Assembly (NCBI RefSeq): GCF_024166365.1
Contig: NC_064820.1
Span: 143,736,001 to 143,800,000 of the forward strand
DNA length: 64,000 nucleotides
Source: Elephas maximus indicus
Lineage: Eukaryota > Chordata > Mammalia > Proboscidea > Elephantidae
Direction: 5' to 3'
The translations under genes were made by a program, and so were the position numbers. Every line of letters starts with the position of its first letter. The stretch's first letter is position 1. Shown here piece after piece: positions 10,885-22,502 of this stretch. A model generated the notes under the pieces. It was not told the DNA's origin. It worked only from the letters and a program-made list of their open reading frames with translations, and searched no databases.

Positions 10885-12592
10885 AGACCTGAAGTTAGAA
10901 AGCCAAAAGGGAGAACACGCTCAGCATTTCTCAGGCTGTAAGAACTGAAGAAAAAACTCAAGCTTCAAGTTGCTGTGTTGAAGGATTCTATGGGCAAAAT
11001 ATTGAACAACGTAGGAAGAACCAAAAGAAGATGGAAGGAATGCGGAGTCACTATACCAAAAAGAATTGGTTGACATTCAACCATTTCAGGAGGGAGCATC
11101 TGACCAATAACTGATGGTACTGAAGGAAGAAGTCCAAGTTGCAGTGAAGGCACTCACAAAAAACAAGGCTCAGGGCACTGATGGAATACCAATTGAGATG
11201 TTTCAACAAATGGATGCAACGTGGGAAGTGCTATGCCAAGAAATGTGGAAGACCTGGCCAACCAACTGGAAGAGATTCATATTTGTGCCCATTCCAAAGA
11301 AAAGTGGTCCAATGGAATGTGGAAATGATCGAACAATATCATTAATATCACACGCAAGTAAAATTTTATTGAAGATTATTCAAAAATACGTGTAGCAGTA
11401 CATCGACAGGGAATTGCCAGAATTTCAAGCTGGATTCAGAAGAGGATGTGGAATGAGGGATATCATTGCTGATGTCAGATGGATCTTGGCTGAAAGCAGA
11501 GAATACCTGAAAGAAGTTTACCTGTGTTTTATTGACTATGCAAAGGCATTCAGCTGTGTGGATCATAACACTGTGAACAGTGGGAATTCCAGAACTTCAT
11601 TGTACTCATGAGGAACCTGTATAATAGACCAAGAGGAGGTTGTTCAAACAGAGCAAGGGGGTACCGCGTGGTTTAAAATCAGAAAAGTTATGCATCAGGG
11701 TTGTATGCTTTCACCATACTTACTCAATCTGTATGCTGACCAAATAATCCAAGAAGCTGAACTATATGAAGAAGAATGTGGCATCAGGACTGAAGGGAGA
11801 TTAACAACCTTCATGTGCAGATGGCATAAACTTGCTTGCTGAAAGCAAAGAGGACTTGAAGCACTTACTGATGAAGATCAAAGACTACAGCTTTCAGTAT
11901 GGATATACCGCAACATAAAGAAAACAAAAGTCCTCACAACTGGATTAATAAGCAACACAATAAATGGAGAAAAGATTGAAGTTGTCAAGGATTTCACTTT
12001 TTTTCAAGGATCCACAATTAATACCCATCGAAACAGCAGTCAAGAAATCAAATGACAAATTGCATTCTGCTACAAAAGACCTTTTTAAAAGTGTTAAAAA
12101 GCAAAGATGCCACTTTGAGGACTAAGGTGCACCTGATCCAAGCCATGGTATTTCCAACTGCCTCATATGCATGGGAAAGCTGGACAATGAATAATGAAGA
12201 CTGAGGAAGATCTCATGCATTTGAATTATGGTGTTGGCAAACAATGTTGAATATGGACTGCCAGAAGGAGGAACAAATCTGTCTCGGAGGAAGTTCAGCC
12301 AGAATACTCCTTAGAACTGAGGATGATGAGACTTCGTCTCACATACTCTGGACATATTATCAGGAGGGACCAGTCCCTGGAGATGGACATTATGCTTGGT
12401 AAAAAAGAGGGTCAGTGAAAAAGAGGAAAATTCTCAACAAGATGGATTGACACAGTGGCTGCAACAATGGGATTAAACATAACAAACGATTGTGAAGATG
12501 GTGCATGACTGGGCCCTGTTTTGTTCTGTTGTACACAGGGTTGCTATGAGTTGGAACTGACTAAATGGCACCTAACAACAACAACAACAGAC
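10885..12592 (+). mobile_element. RTE/BovB-like LINE, decayed, 1.7 kb
   Basis: The 3' half of an RTE-clade LINE. An RT piece at 11114-11395 carries GTDGIPIEMFQQM, PIPKKSGPMECGNDRTISLI and SKILLKII. A second frame at 11414-11611 carries FQAGFRRGC and CFIDYAKAFSCVDH (RT palm motif A). The downstream catalytic YADD region is broken by stops. It ends with GTTGCTATGAGTTGGAACTG and the (CAA)n tail of this family at 12573-12592. There are many frameshifts and stops; it is inactive. Confidence 0.9.
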
Positions 12593-13015
12593 CTTGCTTT
12601 CCTTATTTGTAAACATAGAGGGGGTTAATGTGAAAGCTTTTTATGTCTACCTAGATCTAACAGCTATAGATGGAAGTGGGGTGGCCCTACTATACACACT
12701 GAGGAAGTCATTCAGCCTGTCTTGGCTGTCCCAAATAATATCCCTGACCCTGCTACTGAAGACAGCAGTAAGGGACTGAGCGTCTTGGCTCTTCAGGAAC
12801 AATACTAAATTTCAGCCAGAGCAGTTCAACTTCCATCTTATTCACACATCATAATACCAAGTAAAATTATGTGTGAACACAATGTTCAAGAGCTTAAAAA
12901 AGAAGCTTGAAAACCATTAATTTAGCCCAACCTTCTCACTTTACAGAAGAGAAAACTAAGGTCCTTTCTCAGTCTACATCTTCAATTCTGGCATGTGATA
13001 GGTGGATTTGAGTAG

Positions 13016-13346
13016 GCAGTCCCAGACTTACGAGGGGGTTCTGTTCCGAAGACTCTGTCTTAAGTCAGTTCTAATTTAAGTCCAATATCTGTTTGTTTGT
13101 TTTTAAGTTTTCATTATTGTTGCCTTTTATTATCAGTATCTTTATAAGTTTGATCTTTGTCTTTGGGGGTTGGAAACATTACATATAAGCATGTATGAGT
13201 GAACATCGGAGAATGATAACATCAGCAAATTACACCCTGCAACACTTTATGTAGTACATATTGCTAACAATAAGCTGTATCCCTCCACAAAACACAAGCA
13301 CACAGTCTTAAGTGCGGTTCACTGTAACTTGGATCCATCATAAGTA
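13016..13346. mobile_element. DNA transposon remnant, same end type as at 10385
   Basis: The left end GCAGTCCCAGACTTACGAGG with GTTCTGTTCCGAAGAC is related to the end at 10385. The right end CATCATAAGTAGGGGGCTAC is degraded and abuts an AfroSINE. Confidence 0.5.
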
Positions 13347-13496
13347 GGGGGCTACTGCAGTGGTTAAGAGCCAAGGCTGCTAATCAAAATGTCAGCAGTT
13401 CGAATCCACCAGCCGCTCTGTGGAAACCCTATGGGACAGTTTTACCCTGTCTTATATGGTCACTATGAATCGGAGTCAACTCAATGCCAATGGTTT
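13347..13496 (+). mobile_element. AfroSINE, short form, at the end of a DNA transposon
   Basis: GCAGTGGTTAAGAGCCAAGG head, GCAGTTCGAATCCACCAGCC B-box, GAATCGGAGTCAACTCAATG tail and T-run. Its first bases run into the right end of the Tigger-like element at 13016. Confidence 0.85.
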
Positions 13497-13507
13497 TTTT
13501 TTTTTTT

Positions 13508-14006
13508 ACCTATAATGGCCTCCCAAATGTCCATGCCCTAATCCTTGGAACCTGTGAATGCTACGTTATCTGGCAAAAGGGATTTTGCAGATGTGATTAA
13601 GTCAAAGATCTTGAGATGGTGAGATTATCCTGCATATCCAGGTGGGTCCTATGTAATCACAGGGGTCCTTATAAGAGGGAAGCAGGAGATCAGAAAGACA
13701 GAAAGCAATGTGAAGAGAACCAGATTGAGATTTGAAGATAGTAAACTGCTGCCTTTAAAGAAACAGGAAGGGGCCAGGAGCCAAAGAATGTATGGAATAC
13801 AGCTCTAGAAGCCTGAAAGGGCAAGAAAAAGGAATCTTCTCTTAGAGCCCCCAGAAGAAACCGGCCCTGCTGGCACCTTGACTTTAGTGCACTGAAACTA
13901 ATTTTGGACTTCTGACTTCCTGGACTCTAAGGGAATAAATCTGTGTTGTTTTAAACCACAAAATTTGTGGTCATTTGTTACGGCAGCAAGAGGAAACTAA
14001 TACATA
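13508..14006 (+). mobile_element. MaLR/MLT1-like solo LTR
   Basis: AAAAGGGATTTTGCAGATGT, GATCTTGAGATGGTGAGATT, GAGGAAACTAATACAT end. An old solo LTR of the same broad family as the one at 1029. Confidence 0.75.
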
Positions 14007-14054
14007 GAGCGTTAGGAGAGAAGTATATTTTCGGTAGTCACATTAAAAAAGAAC

Positions 14055-14300
14055 AGGCATTCTCAAACTTTTTGCTTGCAACTCTCCGTAAGAAATACCT
14101 TGTACATCAATGCCATGAGCTAGCATACACACTTGCATGTGTGCACACACAAACAAAATCAGAAGTTTTGAAAACCGCTATTTATTCCACAAAATATACT
14201 ATTTTCTATATACTTTTATTCTATTCATTATTTCCTTTTTTAAAATGCTGGTTTGGACCCATTAAACTGATTTCATAATCCCCTAACGAGTATCTGGAAA
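14055..14300. mobile_element. Possible hAT MITE remnant
   Basis: It opens with GGCATTCTCAAACTTTTTGC and closes with GGACCCATTAAACTGATTTC, a pattern of MER1-type hAT non-autonomous elements. The family is not determined. Confidence 0.35.
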
Positions 14301-14471
14301 GACACCAGAGTTCACATAAGAGACTATTCCCTAAGAAGGGTAGACTGTGATTTGGCTTTAACGCCAGCCAAGAATATGGAAAATACTTTAGTAGCTCAGA
14401 GTTGGTGCCATTAGGGCCCCAAACTACAGACAATACAAAGTTATTTCCTGGAACTCTGTATTCTTTATTTC

Positions 14472-14730
14472 AGTAATTCTCAAATAGGGCGATGGCAGGG
14501 GGGCAATGGCGGGGGGGGCGGGGGGCGGGGGAATTACACTGCCCAAGGAAGGCTGGACAATGTGTGGAGACATTTTTTGACTGTCACGACTGGGGGGAGT
14601 GAAGCAGCTACTGGCATGTATTGGGTAGAGGCCAGGGGTACTGCTGCTCATCATGCTATAATGCACAGTCCCCCACAACAATGAATAATCCAGCCCAAAA
14701 TGTCAATAATGCCGATATTGAGAAACCCGA
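14472..14730 (-). mobile_element. MER20-like hAT transposon
   Basis: Sequence blocks GTGTGGAGACATTTTTTGAC, GGGTAGAGGCCAGGGGTACT, ATGCACAGTCCCCCACAACA and AAAATGTCAATAATGCCGAT match the well-known MER20 element in reverse orientation. A G-rich expansion at 14499-14532 interrupts the left part. Confidence 0.75.
14499..14532 (+). repeat. G-rich tract within the MER20-like element
   Basis: Three runs of six to eight G separated by single C (GGCGGGGGGGGCGGGGGGCG). A strong quadruplex-type sequence, likely unstable. Confidence 0.8.
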
Positions 14731-14880
14731 CTCTATCTGCATCCTTTTCTCATTCAGCTGCATCCAGTAGTTGTTCCAAGTCTCCTTTGGAGCCCTTCCC
14801 CAGCCTTGTTCTCCCTTGCTATGCCCCACGCTCCAAAATTATGCCTCTCTAAACTACCCCTAGAGCATTCACACCCCACC

Positions 14881-14942
14881 AGCACTGCCTTCGAGTCGAT
14901 TCCGACTCATAGCGACCCTATAGGACAGAGTAGAACTGCCTT
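14881..14942 (-). mobile_element. AfroSINE 3' fragment
   Basis: Only the 3' 60 bp is present, antisense: TTCGAGTCGATTCCGACTCA, GCGACCCTATAGGACAGAGT. Little diverged in spite of being truncated. Confidence 0.85.
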
Positions 14943-16380
14943 AGGCCTCTCAAGGGATAGCTGCATTTAAAAGAGAATTTTGTTAATGTATCTGAAATCT
15001 GCACTGAAAAGGATTTTATTAACGAATATGAAAGTGGTGGTTGGCGATGGCTGCAAGAGATCTTCTTGGCTGACAGTGGCCTATTCCAGGCTGCCACTGT
15101 CAGTGAACTAAACCAATACACCCACAAATTGTTCCAAATTTCCAAAACAGGTATAAGGGATTTGGCATTCTACCTCTGCAGAGTAGAACGACCTCTGTCA
15201 TCTAAAATCTGCTGCTTTAAATTATTAGATTTTATTCCCGTTAGGCCCAAAATACATTTGAAAAACATCTGAACAGGATAGAGGTAGGACTGTTTTGAAA
15301 ACTGAAGATGACTTCCACATTATGAAGGCATTTAGGAGCTTTTCTCACTCTAAAGATAGTTTTATCAGTGACTCAAATTCTTTATGTTCCATTGTAGGTA
15401 TTAGAAAGCAGAATAAGGGTAGGATCAGTCTACAACCAGCTTCTGTTGCTTCTGCAAATAACTCACAGAAAACATACCACGTGATTAGGAAATTGTGTCT
15501 AATTAAAGCCAACATGGGACAACTTTCTAAGGGAGGCCTAGGCAACATTCACAGGGCCAGATCACTGGGGTGGGGGTGAGTGGTGGGGAGTGGTTAGTAT
15601 CAAAGGGTGGAATATGAAAAGAACCTATTTTAGCCTTTATATTTGGGGGGGGGGTGTCTTTGGAAAAAAAAATTCACTTGTATTACTAATAATTCCAGAA
15701 TAAACTTCTGAGGTTTGCATACCACTGCCTCTTCTAATTTCATAGGAACATGAAAGCAGCTATTTAAAAAAAAAATCCAGGAAGTGGAAGTTAACACCAT
15801 GAAGAGGGTTTTAAACATACTAATTAGAATTCCTGGCTCCTGAAACTAAGACAGTTGCACTGCAGAAAATGTTCTGATCTTTATTTCTGTGTGGCAATAT
15901 GCAAGCCTTCACCGACTCTGACCTAGGTTGTCCTGGTGGTGAGGGGAGATCCTATTAAATCAGAATTGAGCAGCTTGAATAGTTAAGGAAGGTCTCTGAA
16001 AGGGAAAGCTCCAGGACAATGCTCTAAGCAGAAAAAAACCTTTGAAAGTGAAAAACGTTCTTTGCTAACCAATCAGGCTCCTTCTCTGTTCCCTCTCAAT
16101 TCAAGGCACGTAAGTAAAAAAAAAAAATTTTCTTGCAGTGTTTCAGCACAGATTTATCATTTTTTATAAAAATATCCCTGTAGTTAGTTAGAACCACAAA
16201 AGCATTTTTCATAAGCCCGGCTTACTTGTATCAAAATATCTACAAGGCTAACACTGTATGCTAATTTACTTTTTGAACCTTCTTATGAGCTCCAGTCAGA
16301 GGTGTCATTAGTACCCAAATACAACGATTTCATCTGCATACGCTACAAGTACATGCTGTTGTTTTCGCTGCTGCCAGTGT
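14943..16380. other. Intergenic, nothing recognised
   Basis: AT-rich, with short A-runs at 15667, 15771 and 16118 and a G-run at 15644-15655. No feature supported. Confidence 0.45.
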
Positions 16381-16382
16381 TG

Positions 16383-18262
16383 TTTTTTTTTTTTAATAAT
16401 TTTTATTGTGCTTTAAGTGAAAGTTTACAAATCAAGTCAGTCTCTCACACAAAAACCCATATACACCTTGCTACACATTCCTAATTACTCTCCCCCTAAT
16501 GAGACAGCCTGCTTTTTCCCTCCATTCTCTCTTTCCGTGTCCATTTCGCCAGCTTCTAACTCCCTCCACCCTCTCATCTCCCCTCCAGGCAGGAGATGCC
16601 AACATTGTCTCAAGTGTCCACCTGATCCAAGAAGCTCACTCCTCACCAGCATCCCTTGCCAACCCATTGTCCAGTCCAATCCCTGTCTGAAGAGTTGGCT
16701 TCAGGAATGTTTCCTGTCCTGGGCCAACAGAAGGTCTGGGGGCCATGACCACCAGGGTCCTTCCAGTCTCAGACCATAAAGTCTGGTCTTTTTATGAGAA
16801 TTTGGGGTCTGCATCCCACTGCTCTCCTGGCTCCCTCAGGGGTTCTCTGTTGTGTTCCCTGTTAGGGCAGTCATTGGTTGTAGCCAGGCACCATCTAGTT
16901 CTTCTGGTCTCAGGATGATGTAGTCTCTGGTTCATGTGGTCCTTTCTGTCTCTTGGGCTCGTAATCGCCTTGTGTCCTTGGTGTTCTTCATTCTCCTTTG
17001 ATCCAGGTGGGTTGAGACCAATTGCTGCATCTTAGATGGCTGCTTGCTAGCGTTTAAGACCCCAGATGCCACTCTTCAACGTGGGATGCAGAATGTTTTC
17101 TTAACAGATTTTATTATGCCAATTGACTTAGATGTCCCCTGAAACCATGGTCCCCAGTACCCCGGCCCTGTTATGCTGGCCTTCGGAACATTCAGTGTAT
17201 TCAGAAAAATTCTTTGCTTTTGGTTTAAGTACAGTTGTGCTGAGCTCCCCTGTATGGTGTGCTGTCTTTCCCTTCACCTAAAGCAGTTCTTGTCTACTAT
17301 CTCGTTAGTGAATGCCCCTCTCCCATCCTCCCTCCCTCCTCCCTCTCGTAACCACAAAAGAATGTTTTCTTCTCAGTTTAAACTATTTCTCAGGTCCTTA
17401 TAATAGTGGTCTTATGCAATATTTGTCCTTTTGCAACTGACTAATTTCACTCGGCATAATGCCTTCCAGGTTCCTCCATGTTATGAAATGTTTCACAGAT
17501 TCCTCACTGTTCTTTACTGATGTGTAGTATTCCGTTGTGTGAATATACCATCATTTATTTATCCATTCATCCATTGATGGGCTTCTTGGTTGCTTCCATC
17601 TTTTTGCTATTGTAAACAGTGCTGCAATAAACATGGGTGTACATATATCTGTTCGTGTAAAGGCTCTTATTTCTCTCGGATATATTCCAAGGAGTGGGAT
17701 TGCTGGATCGTATGGTAGTTCTATTTCTAGCTTTTTAAGGAAGTGCCAAATCGATTTCCAAAGTGGTTGTACCATTTTACATTCCCACCAGCAGTACATA
17801 AGTGTTCCAACCTCTCCACAGCCTCTCCAACATTTTTTATTTTGTGTTTTTTGGATTAATGACAGCCTTGTTGGAGTGAGATGAAATCTCATTGCAGTTT
17901 TGATCTGCATTTCTCTAATGGCTAATGATCGTGAGCATTTCCTCATGTATCTGTTAGCTACCTGAATGTCTTCTTTAGTGAAGTGTCTATTCATATCTTT
18001 TGCTCATTTTTTTAATTGGGTTGTCTTTTTGTAGTTGAGTTTTTGCAGTATCATGTAGATTTTAGAGATCAGGCGCTGATCAGAAATGTCATAGCTAAAA
18101 ACTTTTTCCCAGTCTTGTAGGTAATCTTTTTACTCTTTTGGTGAAGTCTTTGGATGATCATAGGTGTTTGATTTTTAGGAGCTCCCAGTTATCTAGTTTT
18201 TCTTCTGCATTCTTAATAATGTTTTGTATTCTGTTTATGCCATGTATTAGGACTCCTAATGT
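16383..18262 (-). mobile_element. 5'-truncated L1 (ORF2 C-terminus plus 3' UTR)
   Basis: Minus-strand L1 whose poly(A) end is the T-run at 16381-16394. The 3' UTR follows (about 16400-17430), then an ORF2 C-terminal remnant. An open piece at 17551-17994 encodes [20 protein letters not shown], the cysteine knuckle CWRGCGEVG...CWWEC and [16 protein letters not shown]. It is close in sequence to the full-length L1 at 41269 but truncated at a point equivalent to about 46745 of that copy, and it contains scattered frame breaks. No clear target-site duplication was found. Confidence 0.9.
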
Positions 18263-18304
18263 CCCTATTTCTAAAGAAAGAAAATTTTCTAAAAGATACC
18301 ATTT

Positions 18305-18540
18305 CATCAAATGCCTGCCTTGTGTTCGGCACTGTATGGTAATATTATATAAAAAAAATTTTATATAGATTAGTTCATTTAATCATCACACTAATTCTAT
18401 GAGGTAAGTAGTACTGGTATTCCCACATACAGATGAGAAAACTGAGGCTGAGAGAGATTAAGTAATTGGCTTAACAAGGGGCAAAGCTAGGATTAGATAC
18501 CAGGTGATCTTGCTTTAGAGGCCATGTAATTAATCATCCT
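18305..18540 (-). mobile_element. MIR SINE (ancient)
   Basis: Antisense MIR: CAGATGAGAAAACTGAGGCT, GAGAGATTAAGTAATTGGCT and AAAGCTAGGATTAGATACCA; AT-rich insertion near 18345. Confidence 0.7.
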
Positions 18541-18685
18541 CAGACAAGCAGAGCATGGCATTCTTCCAAGTCTTGTCAAAGGTTTCTTTTATAATAGGTT
18601 CAATGTGAAGTGCATTGTTAAAGTGTGGATGGTTGAAATGAGAGAGAGCAGTGAGTTTCTTTCCCCAAGTCCTATCAACTCTTAG

Positions 18686-19215
18686 TGTCATGGATTGAAC
18701 TGTGTCCCCCAAAAATGTGTGTTAACTTGGTTAGGCCATGATTCCCCGTATTGTGTGGTTGTCCTCCATTTTGTGGTTGATGTGATTTTCCTGTGTTATA
18801 AATGCTAATCTCTGCCTGTGGTTAATGAGATTATGTTAAAAAGGATTAGGGTGAGATGTAACACGTTTGCCCAGGTCACATCCCTAATCCAATGTAAAAC
18901 ACGTTTCCCTGGGTTTTCAAGAGATAAAAGGAAAGGGAAGCAAGCAGAGAGTGGGGAACCTCATACCACCAAGAAAGCAGCACCCAGGTCAAGAACGCGT
19001 CCTTTGGCCCTGGGGTTCCTGCACAGAGAAGCTCCTAGTTTGGGGAAGGCTGATGAGAAGGGCCTTCCTCCAGAGCCCACATAGAGAGAAACCCTTCCCC
19101 TGGAGTTGATGCCCTGAATTCGGACTTCTGATAGACTGTGAGAAAATAAATTTCTCCTTGTTAAAGCCATCCACCTGTGATGCTTCTGTTATTGCAGCAC
19201 TAGATGACTAAGACA
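18686..19215 (+). mobile_element. Solo LTR, 530 bp, TGTC...GACA ends, 5-bp TSD
   Basis: It begins TGTCATGGATTGAACTGTGT and ends GATGACTAAGACA, with the perfect 5-bp duplication CTTAG at 18681-18685 and 19216-19220. AATAAA lies at about 19145. This is the classical structure of a retroviral-type LTR left by recombination; ERVL/MaLR-like by composition. Internal genes are absent. Confidence 0.8.
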
Positions 19216-19246
19216 CTTAGGGAGCAATCTATTACAGAAGCTAATT

Positions 19247-19851
19247 TTTTTTTTAACTTTTTATTGTGGTGAAAGTATGTAACATTTGCCAATTCAACAT
19301 TTCTTACACGTACAATTCAGTGACATTGATTACGTTCATCTTGTACAATCATCACCACCATCCATTTCCAAATTATTCCATCACCATTAACAGAGACTCG
19401 GATCCTCCTAAGCAATGACTCCCCCACTCCCTCCCTCCCACTGACGTTAATCACTAGTAAACTTTGATCTATATACATTTGCCTAGTCTAGATATTTCAT
19501 GTAAGTAGGATCATACAATATTTATCCTTTTGTGACTAACTTATTTCACTCATTATAACGTTTTCAAGGTTCATCCATGTTGTAGCATGTATCAAGACTT
19601 CTCTTCACGTCTGAGTAATATTCCATTGCATTTATATGCCACATTTTGCTTATCCATTCATCTGCTGATGGATATTTTGATTGTTTCCCTCTTTTGGCTT
19701 TTGTGAATAGTGCTCCAAGGAACATTGCTGGTATACAAGTTTGTTTGCATTCCTACTTTCAAATCTTTTGGGCATATATCTAGGATTGGGATTGTTGGGT
19801 CATATGGTAGTTCTATGTTTTACTTTTTGAGGAACAACCAAACTGTTATCC
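19247..19851 (-). mobile_element. Older L1 3' end with 12-bp target-site duplication
   Basis: Minus-strand L1 tail of an older mammalian subfamily (antisense phrases such as TTTTTATTGTGGTGAAAGTA, CCTTTTGTGACTAACTTATT and GATTGTTGGGTCATATGG). It is flanked by CAGAAGCTAATT at 19235-19246 and 19852-19863, defining the insertion exactly. It is 5'-truncated and has no usable coding capacity. Confidence 0.85.
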
Positions 19852-19863
19852 CAGAAGCTAATT

Positions 19864-20856
19864 CTGACATGGGTAATTATATTTCCCTAATTCTTTGATC
19901 CTGCACGGGCAATAGCCTGAGTTATTTTTACCTCTTTTTCACCTGCAATGGTCAATTACTCTCCAGTATAATCTCTCCCCCTCCCCCCCACATTCAGTAT
20001 GCTATTTAGCATCTGGTTTTGGAGTTTCACTGAGTAAACTGTTTAAGTCAGCAGTAGTAACATCAGCACCAGGATCCTAATGATATCTATCTCTAAAATG
20101 GCTATAATCTTCACTAGACAAGCCACGAGAACTATTATTTTGGGGTGCTCTGAAACACTTTTTTGGTCAGACTTCAGACCAGGATTCCCTCTGAAGGGAA
20201 TACTGTATAACCTCAATATATTGACATAAGGGCTAAACACCTTTTTAGTTTGTTCACGCATTATCTGTGTACTATCTCGTCAAGTGCAAGACTTACAGAA
20301 AAATTCATTCTTGAGAATGAGCTGGAAATTCTCCACTTGTCCCTCCAGATTCCCCTTCTACTGTTATCACCTGCTCTGTGCCTTGGGGGGCTGACCTACA
20401 GAGACCACACCCATAGGCTCCCTGGTCCTCTGGTTTTCTGTTGGTTCCAGCCAATGGTGGCACCACTATGAGATGAGAGGAAGGGAGGACAGGGAGATCA
20501 GGGTATTTTTACTCTTCTTTTTTGGCTGTGGGGTTGCTGTGGGCTGGTTGTGTCCCTCTACCTAAGGTGAGTTTCTGTCAGGGTACCCTCTATGTATAAT
20601 AGGTAAGGTCCCTCTCTCTTCCTCCCTTCATCCCTCTTCTCTTCAGAAAATAGCTCCCTCCCCTCGCCTCATCAGGCCCACAGGTGGTAACAGTTTCCCC
20701 ATACCACACTAATCCTTATGGTTCCCTCATACTTGCCCCACACCTTTGTAAACAGTCCCTAAATTGAAATCTCCTCCAATTACCTAACCTGAGGGCACCA
20801 TATGCTTCCTGCCACCTGGGCTGCATTAACTATTTGGCAAGGACTGTGATGACTCT
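19864..20856. other. Intergenic, nothing recognised
   Basis: No recognised repeat. Pyrimidine-rich stretch at 20607-20660 only. Confidence 0.45.
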
Positions 20857-21018
20857 GGAAACGCTGGTGGTGTAGTGGTTAAGTGCTATGGCTGCTAACC
20901 AAAAGGTCGGCAGTTCGAATCCACCAGGCGCCCCTTGGAAACTCTAGGGGGCAGTTCTACTCTGTCCTATAGGGTCGCTATGAGTTGGAATAGACTTGAC
21001 AGCAGTGGGTTTTTCAGT
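20857..21018 (+). mobile_element. AfroSINE, short form
   Basis: CTGGTGGTGTAGTGGTTAAG head, GGTCGGCAGTTCGAATCCAC B-box and GAGTTGGAATAGACTTGACA tail. Immediately followed by an RTE 3' end. Confidence 0.92.
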
Positions 21019-21037
21019 GGTTTTTATGACAACTCCA

Positions 21038-21271
21038 TGTTATCAGGAGAGACCAGTCACCAGAAAAGGACATCATGCTTGGTAAAGCAGAGAGGGTCAG
21101 CAAAAAAGAGAAAGACCCTCAATGAGACAGACTGACATAGTGACTGCAACAATGGGCTCAAACAGCAACAATTGTGAGGATGGTACAGGACTGGGCAGTG
21201 CTTCGTTCTGTTGTACATGGGGTCACTATGAGTTGGAACCAACTTGATGGCACTTAACAACAACAGCAACA
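21038..21271 (+). mobile_element. RTE/BovB-like LINE 3' end
   Basis: About 230 bp of RTE 3' terminus: GGACATCATGCTTGGTAAAG, ACAATGGGCTCAAACAGCAA, GGTCACTATGAGTTGGAACC and the CTTAACAACAACAGCAAC tail. It directly follows an AfroSINE with the same kind of tail. Confidence 0.88.
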
Positions 21272-21469
21272 TGATAAAAAAGACACTGTAACTTGAAGGA
21301 GTTTACAGCCTAACAGAATATAAACATTTAAACAAAGAAATAGAAGATTGAACACAGGCCACAATGCCTCCTTTCACCTGCCCGGGTCACTAGAAATGTT
21401 AGACATGAATCTTTAGTAGTGCTGAAATATGAGAAGGGATACTCTTGAACCAGAAATTATGAAGAATGA

Positions 21470-21545
21470 GGGAAAGGAAGAGGGAGAGGAAGGATGAGAG
21501 GGGAGAAAGGAAGGAACAGTGGGAGGGAAGAAGAGATTGAATTGA
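21470..21545 (+). repeat. Purine (GA-rich) tract
   Basis: About 75 bp almost free of pyrimidines (GAGGGAAAGGAAGAGGGAGA and onward). Simple repeat; could form triplex DNA. Confidence 0.75.
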
Positions 21546-21795
21546 AAAACAAAAATGAAAAACCACAGTTTGATGCACGGGATCCCAAATTCCACTTTGA
21601 ATAGCAAGGATTATTTCACGGTCTGGATTTTGCTGTTTACGCTCCCATGGTATTGGTTAACATGTTTCCCTTTCCTTTGTTTTGCCTTTAAATCAGTAGT
21701 TGGATAGTGGCTTGATCAGATTCAGGGTTGATGTGGTTTTTTTGGAGGAGGGGAATGGGGCAAGAATTTTTCATGGGTGGCACTGTGTATTGCAA

Positions 21796-21992
21796 GGAGC
21801 CCTGGTGATAAAATGGTTAAGCACTTGGCTGTTAACCAAAGGGTTGGTGGTTCAAACCCACCCAGCAGCTCCACAGGAGAAAGGCCTGGCAGTCTGCTCC
21901 CATAAAGATTACAGCCAAGAAAACCCTATGGGGTAGTTCTCCTGCATCACATGGGGTCACTATGAGTCCAAATTTACTTGATGACACATAAC
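21796..21992 (+). mobile_element. AfroSINE, long form
   Basis: GGAGCCCTGGTGATAAAATG head, GGAGAAAGGCCTGGCAGTCT internal block and ATGAGTCCAAATTTACTTGA tail. Confidence 0.9.
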
Positions 21993-22347
21993 TGTGTATT
22001 TCAGTAAGGAGAAAAACAACGTGTGGTTTTATGTTAACAACCATGATGATCACTGTCTAGATCCATTAATTCATTAAGGGCTGTAAAATGGTGATATTAT
22101 AATTCTAATATTCCTTCTTCATTTATTAGCTAGAATGTTTCTATAAAAAGAAATACACTCTCATCAACTATTTGGTTACTTTGAGGTACAGGAAAGGTAG
22201 GGTAAAGTGAACTCTTTTCTTTCCCTTTGATTACTGGATTTCCAAATGAGTTAGTTCTATAGCATTCAACAAAGATGACTAATGACCAATTTTTTAAATG
22301 AATGTATTTAAAGATTTTTATTTTTTTCAATCCACTGTAGTTATTAC

Positions 22348-22502
22348 AAAGCCTTGGTGGCACAGTGGTTAAGCGTCTGGCTGCTAACCAAAAGGTCAGG
22401 AGTTCAAACTCACCAGCCACTCCCTGGAAACCCTATGGGGCAGTTCTACTCTGTCCTACAGGGTCGCTAGGAGTTGGAATCGACTCGATGGCAGTGGGTT
22501 TT
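22348..22502 (+). mobile_element. AfroSINE, short form
   Basis: GCCTTGGTGGCACAGTGGTT head, GGTCGCTAGGAGTTGGAATC and GACTCGATGGCAGTGGGTTT tail followed by T-runs. Confidence 0.92.

Noticed and set aside
17551..17994. 147-codon frame as a host gene
   Set aside because: It is the C-terminal part of L1 ORF2, including the cysteine knuckle, within a truncated L1.
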